Shown: positions 44,730 through 55,237, numbered from the stretch's first letter. The stretch is 64,000 nt of DNA from Yersinia massiliensis CCUG 53443 (GCF_000312485.1 NZ_HE997643.1:49370-113369), one strand, 5' to 3'. The notes: generated from the sequence alone by a model not told the origin. Program-made: numbers and translations.

Positions 44730-44785
44730 GTTACGTAGACATCATCAGCCTTGAAGGCGGTTATGGAGGAATGTCATCTCCTGCA
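44730..44785 (-). ncRNA. Fluoride riboswitch (crcB motif)
   Basis: On the minus strand the order is GGAGATG, ACATTCCTCC, ATAACCGCC, TTCAAGGCTGATGATG, TCTACG, the crcB-motif pattern GGxGATG...CTCC..AACCGCC..GGCTGATGAT.CCTAC. The two arms GGAG/CTCC and GCC/GGC with the pseudoknot form the aptamer. A CTACG...CGTAG hairpin follows at about 44710-44735 and could be the switch arm. It lies about 100 bases before crcB and should turn on translation or transcription with fluoride. Confidence 0.85.
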
Positions 44786-44866
44786 ATTGGTTATCGGACA
44801 CGACTTAGAAACCAATGCTTGAAATCAAATCATACACCGAGTGAACCTTAATTTGTAGCTTGCTCT

Positions 44867-45919
44867 TTAGCTCGCTAATTCAATGCGGTTACGTCCATTA
44901 TCTTTCGCGAGATAGAGTGCGGAGTCAGCGGCTTTTAACCATTGTTGATAATTTATCATGTCCTGCCTGTACTCGGCGATGCCAGCACTGACTCTAAGTT
45001 GTAGCGGTGGAGCTTGTTCAAAAACTAAGTCAGCTAGCCTTTCTTGTATTCGCGTTAACACTTCTCGGGTCTGTTCGGCTGTGGTATTTGGCAAAATAGC
45101 GCCAAACTCATCGCCGCCATAGCGGCCAACGATATCAATGGCCCGCAATCCCAGCAGTAATTCTTCGGCGAGAACAGTTATTGCATCATCACCAACGGCA
45201 TGACCAAAAGTATCATTAATGGATTTGAAATTATCGATATCTAACAAAATCAGTGTGGCACCATGCTGGTAGCGTCGACAGCTATCAAATTGATTATGTA
45301 ACTGATGCTCCCAATGTCGGCGGTTATAAAGGCCAGTCAATCCATCCCTGACACTAATTCGCAACAGCTCTTCCTTATTTTCGGCCAGTCGTTTCGCTGT
45401 ACGATAGGTGACTAATCCGAGTAGGGAAGGGTAGATGATTATCATGGGGAGACAGGCATACACTTGTAGCGGCGAGGTTTCGGGACTAAAAGGTAAATTA
45501 AATATCCACGCGGTCAGCAAACTACAGGCAATTTGTAATGCCAGACCTTTGCAAAAGACATTTTTGCCACCTGAAGCAATATTATTCATGCTCATCATAG
45601 ATAGAATAACGACAGAGGGCAGTGCATTGAATGACATTATTGCCACCCAGACACCGCCTAAAGCTGAGTCTATCTTCATGTTGAGAATTTCTTGTTCAAA
45701 AGGTTCTTCAGAACGAGAAGCGAGTAGAAATGCGACATGTGGCCAAACTAATCCGTTGAGCGCGAGCATTATCCAAAGCCACAAAGGTGAATTTTGGGTG
45801 TAGAGCACAGCACTGACACAAAACATGCCAATACCCAAGCCAAATGCCCGAGGTAAATATGTCCTCTTAGCAAAACTTAGCCCCGAACGGCGGGTATTAA
45901 TTCTACTTGAATAAGGCAA
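44867..45919 (-). CDS. Diguanylate cyclase with MASE2 membrane domain
   Basis: 350 residues. Membrane part with six to seven helices (residues 24-160, MASE2 pattern, RAFGLGIGMFCVSAVLY and MILALNGLVWPHVAFLLASRSEEPFEQE like AdrA/DgcC), then GGDEF: RDGLTGLYNRRHWE, LDIDNFKSINDTFGH and active site GRYGGDEFG. Makes c-di-GMP from two GTP; an RxxD inhibitory site is not obvious. The start is TTG at 45919 with GAGGG eight bases upstream; no EAL domain. Close to the AdrA (DgcC) layout, which controls cellulose, but this is not established here. Confidence 0.9.
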   Translation of the reverse strand: MPYSSRINTRRSGLSFAKRTYLPRAFGLGIGMFCVSAVLYTQNSPLWLWIMLALNGLVWPHVAFLLASRSEEPFEQEILNMKIDSALGGVWVAIMSFNALPSVVILSMMSMNNIASGGKNVFCKGLALQIACSLLTAWIFNLPFSPETSPLQVYACLPMIIIYPSLLGLVTYRTAKRLAENKEELLRISVRDGLTGLYNRRHWEHQLHNQFDSCRRYQHGATLILLDIDNFKSINDTFGHAVGDDAITVLAEELLLGLRAIDIVGRYGGDEFGAILPNTTAEQTREVLTRIQERLADLVFEQAPPLQLRVSAGIAEYRQDMINYQQWLKAADSALYLAKDNGRNRIELAS

Positions 45920-46121
45920 TTGGCGGTTCCCTCGTTTTTTTGCTTTGGGGGGATGTTAACGGCAATGTCTCATCCGGAATAAGTCAAAAATAATGAAAAA
46001 CGACTCTTGAGTAAATCATAGTTCACTAACGAAATCTGTTACATATTACTGTTGTCTTAATCGGAAATTTATTCGTAAATAGTTCATGATTTAATGAACA
46101 GAACTCACCAAGAAGGTCAGT

Positions 46122-46343
46122 ATGGAAGGTATCAGTATTACCAAATTGTTGGTCGTTGGCATATTGATCGTGTTGTTGTTTGGCACGAGCAAATTACGCA
46201 CGTTAGGTGCAGATTTGGGCGCTGCTTTAAAAGGCTTCAAAAAAGCCATGGCGAATGATGATGCGCCAGCAGCGAATACCACAGCAGAGTCCAAAGCGGC
46301 GACTGAGACGAAAACGACACCGCCTATCGAGCATAAAGACTGA
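46122..46343 (+). CDS. tatE: Sec-independent translocase protein TatE
   Basis: 73 residues. N-terminal helix MEGISITKLLVVGILIVLLFGTSKL and amphipathic helix RTLGADLGAALKGFKKAM, the TatA/TatE pattern, followed by a charged tail. A TatA paralogue of the twin-arginine pathway, placed here between lipA and crcB/cspE as in E. coli. Confidence 0.95.
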   Translation: MEGISITKLLVVGILIVLLFGTSKLRTLGADLGAALKGFKKAMANDDAPAANTTAESKAATETKTTPPIEHKD

Positions 46344-46410
46344 TCATTGCAGTTGTATTTGAGGGGATACCCATTAATACGGCAGCATTATCAGGCACTC
46401 GTTAAGACTA

Positions 46411-46474
46411 TTATCAGCAACAATATTGGCGCTGATAACAAAAAACGGATCTCTGTTGGAAATCCGTTTTTTTT
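46411..46474. terminator. Two hairpins between tatE and lipA
   Basis: TTATCAGC/GCTGATAA at 46411-46438 followed by AAAAACGGAT/ATCCGTTTTT (46441-46471) with a T-tract. The second works in both directions and serves tatE (plus) and lipA (minus). Confidence 0.85.
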
Positions 46475-46567
46475 GTTGCCTGTTGCATAAGATGTAATAA
46501 GTTATTTCAGCTAATTTAGGCCCGAATGGATAAGCTGGGTCTAAATGAATAGTGAGGTCCAATTAGC

Positions 46568-47533
46568 TTATTTTACTTCTAATCCTTTAGCTTGCAGGTC
46601 GGCATGGTAAGAAGAGCGAACAAATGGGCCACAGGCCGCATGGGTAAAGCCCATTGCCATGGCTTCTGCTTTCATTTCGTCAAATTCTTCAGGGCTGACG
46701 TAACGTTGTACCGGCAAATGGTGGCGGCTTGGCTGTAAGTATTGACCGAGAGTTAGCATGGTGACGCCATGACGGCGTAAATCTCGCATCACATCAACGA
46801 TTTCAGCATTGGTTTCCCCCAAACCGACCATCAAACCTGATTTGGTTGGGATCTCAGGGTGGGCTTCTTTAAAGCGCTCCAGTAATTTAAGCGACCACTC
46901 GTAGTTAGCGCCGGGGCGAACTTGGCGATAGACCCGTGGAACGTTTTCTAAATTGTGGTTAAACACATCGGGCGGTGTGGCAGTCAAAATATCTAATGCG
47001 CGATCCATACGGCCACGGAAATCAGGCACCAGCGTTTCAATTTTAATGGTTGGATTTTTGGCACGAATAGCAGAAATACAATCGGCAAAATGCTGGGCAC
47101 CACCATCACGCAGATCATCACGGTCAACTGAGGTGATAACAACATAGCGTAGACCCATATCTTGGATAGTCTGCGCCAGTTTTTCTGGCTCGTTGGCATC
47201 CGGTGTCACTGGGCGGCCATGTGCCACGTCGCAGAATGGGCAACGACGAGTACAAATTGCGCCGAGGATCATAAATGTCGCTGTACCGTGGTTGAAACAC
47301 TCAGACAAGTTAGGGCAGGAAGCTTCTTCACAAACCGAATGCAGACCGTTTTTACGCATTGCGGCTTTGATGCCTTGAATGCGGCTGGAATCAGCAGGAA
47401 GCTTGATTTTCATCCATGCGGGTTTACGCAGTAGCTCCTCACGTTCGGTAACCACGGTTTTAATCGGGATTAACGCCATTTTATCTGCGTCACGGTATTT
47501 TACGCCGCGTTCCATCTGAATCGGTTTACTCAT
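46568..47533 (-). CDS. lipA: Lipoyl synthase
   Basis: 321 residues. Two iron-sulfur clusters: auxiliary [12 protein letters not shown] (about 68-79) and the radical-[11 protein letters not shown] (about 94-101). Inserts two sulfurs into octanoyl groups on E2/GcvH proteins. It stands 174 bases from lipB, without the LysR gene (ybeF) that occupies this gap in E. coli. Confidence 0.97.
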   Translation of the reverse strand: MSKPIQMERGVKYRDADKMALIPIKTVVTEREELLRKPAWMKIKLPADSSRIQGIKAAMRKNGLHSVCEEASCPNLSECFNHGTATFMILGAICTRRCPFCDVAHGRPVTPDANEPEKLAQTIQDMGLRYVVITSVDRDDLRDGGAQHFADCISAIRAKNPTIKIETLVPDFRGRMDRALDILTATPPDVFNHNLENVPRVYRQVRPGANYEWSLKLLERFKEAHPEIPTKSGLMVGLGETNAEIVDVMRDLRRHGVTMLTLGQYLQPSRHHLPVQRYVSPEEFDEMKAEAMAMGFTHAACGPFVRSSYHADLQAKGLEVK

Positions 47534-47707
47534 AATCGTGCAGGTTCCAGTTCTGAATCTCTCAATTTGAGATTTTTCATTAAGTTCAACGTGATGCGAT
47601 GTACGTTAAAAAATATTTGAAAATTGTTTAAAAATTATATCATCTTTGCCCTACCACAATCAGCCCCAATCTTTCCTACTTTCTCGGCACTATCGTGGCG
47701 TTGAGTT

Positions 47708-48394
47708 TTACTGTGCGCTGGGGGGCAAATAATCGGTTACTAGCCAAGGTTGCAATTCAGCTTCTGGGTAACCGAGTTGCTGGATGAATTCTTGTACGAG
47801 TATCGGTTGGATATCCGTCACGGATGTGCCTATTTTCAACTCACTGACTTGAGTCATTTGCATGCCAGCATAGCCACACGGGTTAATACGCTGGAAAGGT
47901 TCCAGATCCATGGCGATGTTTAGTGCTAGACCATGAAACGAACATCCTCGACGGATACGTAGCCCTAATGAGCATATTTTTTGCTGACCGACGTAGACCC
48001 CAGGTGCATCTGGGCGCGCTTGTGATTCAATGCCAACTTTTGCCAGCGTCTGGATCACCGTATTCTCAATGGCAGTCACTAATTGCCGCACGCCCATTTT
48101 GGCGCGTTTAAGGTCAATCATGATATACATGACCTGCTGGCCAGGGCCATGGTAGGTGACTTGGCCACCTCTATCGCTTTGGATAACTGGAATATCTCCA
48201 GGCATCAGGACATGTTCAGCTTTTCCAGCTTGGCCCTGAGTAAAGACGCGTTGATGCTCAACCAGCCAAATTTCATCTGCGGTTGCATCGGTACGATACT
48301 CAGTAAAATTATGCATAGCTTGAGATACAGGTGCGTAAGGTTGTAACCCTAGCTGGCGTAAAATGATCTTGTGTTGTTGCAAGCGAGGCATCAT
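47708..48394 (-). CDS. lipB: Octanoyltransferase
   Basis: Length 228 from the ATG at 48394 ([16 protein letters not shown]), as in Yersinia LipB; an upstream ATG at 48418 lacks support. Catalytic Cys in [16 protein letters not shown] and Lys in [11 protein letters not shown], plus [13 protein letters not shown]. Transfers octanoyl from ACP to lipoyl domains, before LipA. Four repeats of 20 bp lie upstream. Confidence 0.95.
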   Translation of the reverse strand: MMPRLQQHKIILRQLGLQPYAPVSQAMHNFTEYRTDATADEIWLVEHQRVFTQGQAGKAEHVLMPGDIPVIQSDRGGQVTYHGPGQQVMYIMIDLKRAKMGVRQLVTAIENTVIQTLAKVGIESQARPDAPGVYVGQQKICSLGLRIRRGCSFHGLALNIAMDLEPFQRINPCGYAGMQMTQVSELKIGTSVTDIQPILVQEFIQQLGYPEAELQPWLVTDYLPPSAQ

Positions 48395-48448
48395 CTGGTT
48401 ACAGAAATGGTGGCGCAAGTATACCAGCCCAATAGCGTGGGGCCACTA

Positions 48449-48527
48449 CTTTGATATTTAAAATATGACTCTGATATTTAAAACACGACTCTGATATTTA
48501 AATACGACTCTGATATTGAAAAAGCGG
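48449..48527. repeat. 20-bp tandem repeat, four copies, upstream of lipB
   Basis: Units starting CTTTGATATTTAAAATATGA, CTCTGATATTTAAAACACGA, CTCTGATATTTAAATACGA (19) and CTCTGATATTGAAAAAGCGG lie end to end between lipB and ybeD. No long open frame crosses them. They overlap the probable lipB promoter region. Confidence 0.85.
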
Positions 48528-48602
48528 ATTTGAGATTGATAAAAAAATAGATTCAATGATTGAGTATCAGATTTAACGACGTCATCACCATGACTTACGC
48601 GC

Positions 48603-48638
48603 AAAAAAAGACCCGAAGTGTCAATTACCAGTTCGGGC
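48603..48638 (-). terminator. ybeD terminator
   Basis: CCCGAA and TTCGGG pair over 14 bases; on the minus strand a T-tract follows. It lies 47 bases after the ybeD stop. Confidence 0.75.
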
Positions 48639-48684
48639 CATTATGGGAGTCAATTAGCGATATTGCTGGCGTAGAATGAGCCGA

Positions 48685-48948
48685 TTACAGGACCATTCGG
48701 ACCAGTTCAAGATTGCCTAACTCTTCATACAGTGTTTCTACCTGATCAATGTGTGTGGCATTGATAGTAATGGAAACGGAGTGATAGTTGCCTTTGCTGC
48801 TCGGTTTTACCTGTGGAGAATAATCACCCGGCGCATGGCGCTGTACCACTTCAACCACTTGGCTAACCAGTTGAGGTTCAGCAATGCCCATTACCTTGTA
48901 GGTAAAAGAACATGGGAACTCAAGCAGTTCGTTCAGTTTAGTCTTCAT
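48685..48948 (-). CDS. ybeD: UPF0250 protein YbeD (lipoylation-linked, ACT-like fold)
   Basis: 87 residues, near-identical in pattern to Yersinia Ybe[25 protein letters not shown] and the C-terminal [18 protein letters not shown]. Small ferredoxin-like fold protein. In E. coli it stands between dacA and lipB; same here, with 145 bases between its start and the dacA stop. Confidence 0.93.
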   Translation of the reverse strand: MKTKLNELLEFPCSFTYKVMGIAEPQLVSQVVEVVQRHAPGDYSPQVKPSSKGNYHSVSITINATHIDQVETLYEELGNLELVRMVL

Positions 48949-49003
48949 GTGCGCTCCTGGGTTGTGTTGTCGAACGATAAAATATCTCCGACTACAAAAT
49001 TAT

Positions 49004-49025
49004 AACTCCCGCCGGAGCGGGAGTT
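49004..49025 (-). terminator. dacA terminator
   Basis: AACTCCCGC and GCGGGAGTT form a nine-bp stem with a four-base loop; the minus strand continues with a weak T-rich stretch. About 70 bases after the dacA stop. Confidence 0.65.
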
Positions 49026-49093
49026 TTACATTATTTATAATGTGGGGATAATTTTCTGGTTTTCAAGTCACAGGTACTTTTCAGTACAAGTGA

Positions 49094-50305
49094 TTAACCA
49101 AACCAGCGATGGAACATCAGTTTGATGTAATCAACCATGCGGCTGAAGATACCGCCTTCCTTAACTTCGTTCATCACCACCAGAGGGCGCTGGTCGATGG
49201 TTTTGCCATCTAACTGGAAGTTAATCATCCCAACAACCTGATTTTTCGCTAACGGAGCGTGAATTTCAGGCGTGTTCAACACATAGCTAGCTTTCAGATC
49301 TTTCATGCGGCCACGTGGGATGGTCAGGAAAACGTCTTTATCAACCCCTAACTGCACGCGATCGCTGTCACCGAACCACACTGGCTCAGAAGCAAACTCT
49401 TTTCCGACTTTCAATGGCGCGACAGTTTCAAAGAAACGGAAGCCCCAAGTCAGCAGTTTTTTACTTTCAGTTTCACGGCCTTTATAGGTGCGACCACCCA
49501 ATACCGCTGAAATCAAACGCATTTGACCATCAGTAGCCGAAGCCACCAGATTATAGCCAGCAGAAGAAGTATGACCGGTTTTTATACCATCAACGTTCAA
49601 ACTGGTATCCCACAGCAAGCCGTTACGGTTCATCTGGCGGATATTGTTGAAGGTAAATTCTTTCTCTTTGTAGATGGCGTACTCATCAGGCACATCGCGA
49701 ATCAGTGCTTGACCAATAAGCGCCATATCACGAGCAGAGCTGAATTGACCTTCTGCATCTAAGCCATGAACGGTTTTGAAATGCGTGTTTTGCAAGCCCA
49801 ACGCGTTAACGTAGTTATTCATCAGGTTAACGAATGAGTCTTGGCTACCCGCCACGTAATCGGCCATCGCAACACAAGCGTCATTGCCTGATTGCAGATT
49901 GATACCCCGAGTCAATTTAGAGACAGGAACACGATCACCGGGTTTCAGGAACATCAACGAGGAGCCTTGGAATTCAGGATTACCGGTCGCCCAAGCGTCT
50001 TTACCCACGGTCACCATATCTTCCGGCCCGATTTTACCCGCTTTAATTGCCTGACCGATAACATAGCTGGTCATCATTTTGGTCAAGCTAGCAGGATTGC
50101 GACGTGCATCAGCGTTCATTTCAGCCAACACTTTGCCGGAGTTGTAATCGATCAGAATATAAGCTTCTGCGTCGATCTGCGGCACGCCAGGGATCATGGT
50201 TTTCAGATTGACGTCATCAGCGTTTGCAGCGGAAGCTGCACTCATAACGATAATGCTGCCGAGCGCTAGGCTCTTGATAGTGCGAGAATTAGTTACATAT
50301 TTCAT
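49094..50305 (-). CDS. dacA: D-alanyl-D-alanine carboxypeptidase, PBP5
   Basis: 403 residues from the ATG at 50305 ([16 protein letters not shown]); the longer upstream frame has no signal peptide start. Signal peptide ends SAASAANA. Active-site motifs SLTK (about 66-69), SGN and KTG ([11 protein letters not shown]). The C-terminal amphipathic helix ([17 protein letters not shown]) anchors it to the inner membrane. It trims the terminal D-Ala of peptidoglycan stems. Confidence 0.97.
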   Translation of the reverse strand: MKYVTNSRTIKSLALGSIIVMSAASAANADDVNLKTMIPGVPQIDAEAYILIDYNSGKVLAEMNADARRNPASLTKMMTSYVIGQAIKAGKIGPEDMVTVGKDAWATGNPEFQGSSLMFLKPGDRVPVSKLTRGINLQSGNDACVAMADYVAGSQDSFVNLMNNYVNALGLQNTHFKTVHGLDAEGQFSSARDMALIGQALIRDVPDEYAIYKEKEFTFNNIRQMNRNGLLWDTSLNVDGIKTGHTSSAGYNLVASATDGQMRLISAVLGGRTYKGRETESKKLLTWGFRFFETVAPLKVGKEFASEPVWFGDSDRVQLGVDKDVFLTIPRGRMKDLKASYVLNTPEIHAPLAKNQVVGMINFQLDGKTIDQRPLVVMNEVKEGGIFSRMVDYIKLMFHRWFG

Positions 50306-50503
50306 GATCAGGACAACAACATCCGTGGGTGAGTTAAGAACGTGCCACACTCTTTAGGTATATGCCTGTGTGGCGTTTATATATTTACCAGTGAAATTAT
50401 TCACTCGGTTACCATCATGTACTCACCGTAACATCCTGCTTGCACAGCGAGTTACGGTTTTCTGAATTGGAGTCGCCTTAAATTGCTACAAGGTATGTAC
50501 CGT

Positions 50504-51613
50504 TTAAGGTGCAGCGATGACAAATGACTGCTGCTGCGCTTCACTCGACAGGCGTTGTTGTAACTCGGTGGCCTGTTGACGGCTACTAAATGGCCCAAGT
50601 TGAACGCGGTGAACGCTGCCACTGGTGGCGACTTTACCCGGTACACCGAAGCGTTGGCTTAGACTTTGCTGCCAAGTTTGTGCCCGCTGAGCATCGCTCA
50701 ACGCGCCGACCTGAACCACATAACCGCCCGACGCTGTTGCACTCGTTGATGGTACAGAAGATGTCACGGGGCCAGGATTAGCAACTACTGGCGGGCTGAC
50801 TGCAGCTGACCCCATCGCTGTGGGTGAAGAAACTGCGGCGGGCTCTGAACCTTCTAATACACCTGCGGGGACTGGCGTGGAGGCGCGCAGGAAGCCGCTG
50901 CTTTGCGGTGCGACAGGCTGCGTGGCGTCAGCACCAGACAAATGGCTGTTATCGATCGGGCGTACAGGAGCGCTGACTGCCGGTGCATCCTGCTGTATCG
51001 GTGTCCCCATTCCGCTGGAGCCTAAATCCGGCCGGCTGGGTAATGCATAACTTTGCTTCGCGATAGTAGTGCCAACCATACCGGGGCCAGACAGTGAACC
51101 ATCAGGCGCCACATTGATGAAATCAATCTTCACCTTGGTGTTATTCGAGATATTCAGGCGGTCAGCGGCTGCTTTAGATAAATCAATGACTCGGCCTGGC
51201 GTATAGGGGCCACGGTCATTCACTCTCACGACTATCTGGCGACCATTACTGATGTTAGTCACCCGAACATAGCTCGGAATCGGTAGTGTGGGATGTGCGG
51301 CGGTTAAAGCATTAGGATCGAAAATCTCACCGGTCGCCGTTGTGTTGCCATTCGCTTCTTCGCCATACCATGCTGCCAGGCCAGTTTGGGTAAAATTCTG
51401 CGGGTCCTTAACGATGCTGTAGGACTGGCCATTCACTTTATAATCCTGATTAAAATTAGGATTAAAAGGTTCGTAGCGCGGTTCAGCCCCGCCTATCTCT
51501 TCCACCGGACCATTGTATGTCTGCTGAACTTGTTGCTGGGGTGCCGGAGGCTGACTGGTACATGCTGATAACAGCACACCTGCGATGCCGATCCAAAGCC
51601 ATTCCTTACGCAT
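50504..51613 (-). CDS. rlpA: Septal ring lytic transglycosylase, RlpA lipoprotein
   Basis: 369 residues. Lipobox LLSACT (Cys18). Double-psi beta-barrel domain about 70-160 (GLAAWYGEEANGNTTATGEIFD, VRVNDRGPYTPGRVIDLS with the Asp of the active site). A long proline/serine linker follows, then a SPOR domain (GGYVVQVGALSDAQRAQTW to the end) for denuded septal glycan. Ten bases after mrdB, same operon. Confidence 0.95.
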   Translation of the reverse strand: MRKEWLWIGIAGVLLSACTSQPPAPQQQVQQTYNGPVEEIGGAEPRYEPFNPNFNQDYKVNGQSYSIVKDPQNFTQTGLAAWYGEEANGNTTATGEIFDPNALTAAHPTLPIPSYVRVTNISNGRQIVVRVNDRGPYTPGRVIDLSKAAADRLNISNNTKVKIDFINVAPDGSLSGPGMVGTTIAKQSYALPSRPDLGSSGMGTPIQQDAPAVSAPVRPIDNSHLSGADATQPVAPQSSGFLRASTPVPAGVLEGSEPAAVSSPTAMGSAAVSPPVVANPGPVTSSVPSTSATASGGYVVQVGALSDAQRAQTWQQSLSQRFGVPGKVATSGSVHRVQLGPFSSRQQATELQQRLSSEAQQQSFVIAAP

Positions 51614-51622
51614 TGCTCACCT

Positions 51623-52735
51623 CTATAAATTCTTGGATAACATTTTTCGATGAGTATGTATCGACATCACGATACCAAACCCGGCCATCAGAACTATCAG
51701 CGCCGAGCCTCCGTAGCTGACCAAAGGCAAAGGTACGCCAACCACAGGTAAAATGCCACTGACCATACCTATGTTAACAAACACATAGACAAAGAGGATC
51801 AACATCAGGGCCCCAACCATAACTCGGCCAAAGGTGGTTTGTGCATGAGCGGCAATCACCAATCCACGCATAATTAAGCACAGATAGAGGGCTAGAAGTA
51901 TCAAAACGCCAATTAAGCCCAGCTCTTCTGCCAGTACCGCAAAGATGAAGTCAGTATGGCGCTCCGGTAAGAATTCGAGCTGCGATTGTGTGCCATGTAA
52001 CCAGCCTTTGCCCGATAACCCGCCTGAACCAATCGCAATTTTAGACTGAATAATATGATAGCCCGCACCGAGTGGATCGCTTTCCGGGTCTAGCAACATC
52101 ATTACGCGATCACGCTGGTAACCGTGCATCAAGAAGAACCACAAAATAGGAATAAACGCCGCGAGTAAGACAGCCGCAATGGCGATTAAGCGCCAACTCA
52201 TCCCCGACAGGAACAGAACAAATAGCCCTGAAGCTGCGACGAGAATGGATGTGCCGAGGTCCGGCTGAGCCGCCACCAGTAAAGTCGGCATAAAGATTAA
52301 AATCAGCGCGATACCGGTATTTTTCAACGAAGGGGGGCAGACGTCGCGGTTCATAAACCGCGCCACCATCAATGGCACCGCAATTTTAGCAATTTCAGAT
52401 GGTTGGAAACGGATAAAGCCCAAATCTAACCAGCGTTGTGCGCCTTTACTGATTTGACCAAAAGCGTCGACTAAGATTAGTAAGATGACGCAAACGAAAT
52501 AGAGGTAGGGTGCCCAGCTTTCATAGACGCGTGGTGGTATCTGTGCCATCACCAACATGACAACCAGACCCATGGCAATTTGGCCGATTTTGCGTTCCAT
52601 CATGCCCATATCTTGCCCGCTTGCGCTCCACATCACGAAAGCGCTGTAACATAGCAGCGCCAGAACGATGATCAGAAACGGCAGATCAATGTGCATTTTG
52701 TACCACAAAGAGCCTTTTTGTTGATTATCAGTCAT
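51623..52735 (-). CDS. mrdB: Peptidoglycan glycosyltransferase RodA
   Basis: 370 residues, ten membrane helices, SEDS family. Typical motifs: [16 protein letters not shown] near 95, AAQPDLGTS near 155, [15 protein letters not shown] near the end. Works with PBP2 in lateral wall synthesis (elongasome). Start 22 bases after the mrdA stop. Confidence 0.97.
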   Translation of the reverse strand: MTDNQQKGSLWYKMHIDLPFLIIVLALLCYSAFVMWSASGQDMGMMERKIGQIAMGLVVMLVMAQIPPRVYESWAPYLYFVCVILLILVDAFGQISKGAQRWLDLGFIRFQPSEIAKIAVPLMVARFMNRDVCPPSLKNTGIALILIFMPTLLVAAQPDLGTSILVAASGLFVLFLSGMSWRLIAIAAVLLAAFIPILWFFLMHGYQRDRVMMLLDPESDPLGAGYHIIQSKIAIGSGGLSGKGWLHGTQSQLEFLPERHTDFIFAVLAEELGLIGVLILLALYLCLIMRGLVIAAHAQTTFGRVMVGALMLILFVYVFVNIGMVSGILPVVGVPLPLVSYGGSALIVLMAGFGIVMSIHTHRKMLSKNL

Positions 52736-52757
52736 GAGTTACCTTAATCCACTTCAG

Positions 52758-54653
52758 CTAATCTGCTTCAACACCCGGAGGAAGCGGGGCTGCATCCGGT
52801 AATTCAGTATTGTTATCCCCTAGCAAGATGTGGTCGAGGATTTGGCGAGTAATGGTCCCTACTGCTGGCCCTGCACCGCCATTTTCCAAGATCATCGCAA
52901 CAGATACTGTCGGGTTTTCATAAGGGGCGAAGGCCACCATCAATTTATGGTCACGTAAGTGCTCTGCGACTTTGTGCGCATTATAGGTTTCATAACTGTA
53001 AACCTGCGCCGTGCCTGATTTTGCCGCCGCTTTGTAAGGTGTACCTTCAAAGTACTTGCGGCCAGTACCGTTTGCGCGGTTGGCAACTCCAAACATACCG
53101 TCTTTGGCGATCTCCCAATAGCCGGAATGGATATCACCTATCTGCGTGGTGTCTTCTTGTATATAAGGGACCAATTGGCCGTCAATACGGGTACTTTGCA
53201 GCAAATGCGGTGTTTTCACTGCCCCATCATTAATGAGCGTCATTAAGGCTTTTGCCATCTGGATTGGAGTCGCTGTCCAATATCCTTGGCCGATACCTAC
53301 TGGAATGGTATCCCCTTGGTACCAAGGTTTTTTATGGCGTTTTTGTTTCCATTCACGTGTCGGCATCAAACCGGCACGCTCTTCGGATAAATCAATACCG
53401 GTATATTCGCCGTAGCCGAACTTGGTCATCCACGCGGATAAACGGTCAATCCCCATATCATAGGCGACTTGATAGAAGAAGGTATCCGCTGATTCCTCTA
53501 GTGCTTTAGTGACATTCAACCGACCGTGGCCCCACTTTTTCCAGTCACGGAAGCGTTTTTCCGAGCCAGGCAACTGCCACCAACCGGGGTCAAACAGGCT
53601 GGTATTTTTGTTGATAACACCCGCACTTAACGCGGAAACAGCGATATACGGTTTGACCGTTGAAGCCGGAGGGTAAACACCTTGCGTGGCACGGTTAATC
53701 AGCGGTCGGTTAGGGTCGTTCAGTAGCCCTTGATAATCTTTGTTGCTGATACCATCGACGAACAGATTCGGGTCATAGCTTGGATTGGATACCAAGGCCA
53801 AGATGCCGCCAGTGCGCGGGTCGGTCACCACAACAGCAGCGCGACTACCGGTAAGTAATTTTTCAATATAGGTTTGCAGATGCAAGTCGAGCGTCAGATA
53901 GATGTCTTTCCCCGCTTGCGGCGGTTGTTCATGTAACTGACGAATCACCCGACCACGGTTATTAACCTCAACTTCTTCATAACCCGTCTTCCCGTGCAGT
54001 ACGGATTCATAGTAACGCTCAATGCCAAGCTTACCGATATCGTGGGTGGCGGCATAGTTAGCAAGAATGCCTTCTTTGTCCAACCGTTCGACATCTTTAT
54101 CGTTAATTTTGGAAACATAGCCAATAACGTGGGTGAGGGCAGAGCCATACGGGTAGTAGCGGCGCTGATAGCCTTTGACTTCAATGCCGGGAAAACGGAA
54201 TTGGTTAACGGCGAAGCGAGCGACTTGAACCTCAGTCAGCGGGGTTTTCACTGCGATAGAGGTAAAACGACGTGAGCGCTTACGCTCTTTTTCAAAATTG
54301 GCGATATCCTCATCCGTCAGGTCCACTATTGGGCGTAGTGCATTGAGCGTGGCGGGAAGGTCTTCGATTTTTTCCGGCATCAGTTCTAACTGATAAATGG
54401 TCCGGTTCATTGCCAATGGTGTGCCATTACGGTCAAAAATCATGCCACGGCTCGGGGCGATAGGAACCAGTTTGATGCGGTTTTCATTGGAGCGAGTACG
54501 ATAGTCTTCGAAACGCACTATCTGCAAATTGTACATGTTGGCGACCAATATCCCGCTTAGCAGCAAGATACCGAGAAAAGCCACCAAGGCGCGGCGGACA
54601 AACAAGGCTGACTCAGCCGAATAGTCGCGAAAAGAGTTAGGTTCTTTTTTCAT
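52758..54653 (-). CDS. mrdA: Peptidoglycan D,D-transpeptidase PBP2
   Basis: 631 residues. N-terminal helix ALVAFLGILLLSGILVANMYN (residues 27-47), pedestal, transpeptidase domain with STVK (PPASTVKPY, about 330), SAD (EESADTFFY) and KSGT (AKSGTAQVY). Directs rod elongation with RodA. There is no normal Shine-Dalgarno at the right distance; a 20-codon repeat-made ORF ends seven bases upstream and could supply ribosomes. Confidence 0.96.
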   Translation of the reverse strand: MKKEPNSFRDYSAESALFVRRALVAFLGILLLSGILVANMYNLQIVRFEDYRTRSNENRIKLVPIAPSRGMIFDRNGTPLAMNRTIYQLELMPEKIEDLPATLNALRPIVDLTDEDIANFEKERKRSRRFTSIAVKTPLTEVQVARFAVNQFRFPGIEVKGYQRRYYPYGSALTHVIGYVSKINDKDVERLDKEGILANYAATHDIGKLGIERYYESVLHGKTGYEEVEVNNRGRVIRQLHEQPPQAGKDIYLTLDLHLQTYIEKLLTGSRAAVVVTDPRTGGILALVSNPSYDPNLFVDGISNKDYQGLLNDPNRPLINRATQGVYPPASTVKPYIAVSALSAGVINKNTSLFDPGWWQLPGSEKRFRDWKKWGHGRLNVTKALEESADTFFYQVAYDMGIDRLSAWMTKFGYGEYTGIDLSEERAGLMPTREWKQKRHKKPWYQGDTIPVGIGQGYWTATPIQMAKALMTLINDGAVKTPHLLQSTRIDGQLVPYIQEDTTQIGDIHSGYWEIAKDGMFGVANRANGTGRKYFEGTPYKAAAKSGTAQVYSYETYNAHKVAEHLRDHKLMVAFAPYENPTVSVAMILENGGAGPAVGTITRQILDHILLGDNNTELPDAAPLPPGVEAD

Positions 54654-54660
54654 TCCGCTG

Positions 54661-54723
54661 CTACTTCATTTTGTCCAAAACCAGCATTTTGCCCAAAACC
54701 AGTATTTTATCTAACACCGGCAT
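54661..54723 (-). repeat. 18-bp tandem repeat forming a 20-codon ORF before mrdA
   Basis: ATTTTGTCCAAAACCAGC, ATTTTGCCCAAAACCAGT and ATTTTATCTAACACCGGC (plus strand, 54668-54721) are consecutive 18-bp units. On the minus strand they give ATG at 54723 to TAG at 54661-54663, with product MPVLDKILVLGKMLVLDKMK, repeating a hexapeptide LVL(D/G)K(M/I). It ends seven bases before mrdA. Ribosome site not seen, so expression is uncertain. Confidence 0.7.
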
Positions 54724-54763
54724 GTTACATAACGTCATCACTATACTCAGGTTCATCGCCCGC

Positions 54764-55234
54764 TTATTCCCGGTGATAAGGGTGATTGGTCGTAATACTC
54801 CAGGCGCGATAGAGGCTCTCAGCCACTAAAACACGCACTAAAGGGTGAGGCAGCGTTAGCGGAGAGAGCGACCAGCTCTGCTCTGCCGCAGCTTTACAGG
54901 CCGGCGCTAACCCTTCCGGCCCGCCAATCAGCAAACTGACATCACGGCCATCCTGCTTCCAGCGTTCTAATTGCTGGGCTAATTGTGGCGTCTCCCAGGG
55001 TGTGCCTGGGATATCCAGTGTGACAATGCGATTATTCTTGCCCACTGCAGCCAACATTAGTTCGCCTTCTTTTTCCAAAATGCGTTTGATATCCGCATTC
55101 TTGCCTCGTTTACCTGCTGGGATTTCTACCAGCTCAAAAGGCATGTCTTTGGGAAAGCGGCGCAGGTAATCGATAAAACCTGTCTGCACCCAGTCTGGCA
55201 TTTTAGTGCCGACGGCTACCAGTTGCAGTTTCAC
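54764..55234 (-). CDS. rlmH: 23S rRNA pseudouridine-1915 N3-methyltransferase
   Basis: 156 residues, SPOUT fold with trefoil knot. Conserved blocks [14 protein letters not shown] at the start, [14 protein letters not shown] (SAM site, about 100-114) and the C-terminal [20 protein letters not shown]. Modifies the helix 69 loop of the assembled ribosome. Follows rsfS by three bases, as in E. coli. Confidence 0.97.
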   Translation of the reverse strand: MKLQLVAVGTKMPDWVQTGFIDYLRRFPKDMPFELVEIPAGKRGKNADIKRILEKEGELMLAAVGKNNRIVTLDIPGTPWETPQLAQQLERWKQDGRDVSLLIGGPEGLAPACKAAAEQSWSLSPLTLPHPLVRVLVAESLYRAWSITTNHPYHRE

Positions 55235-55237
55235 CGC

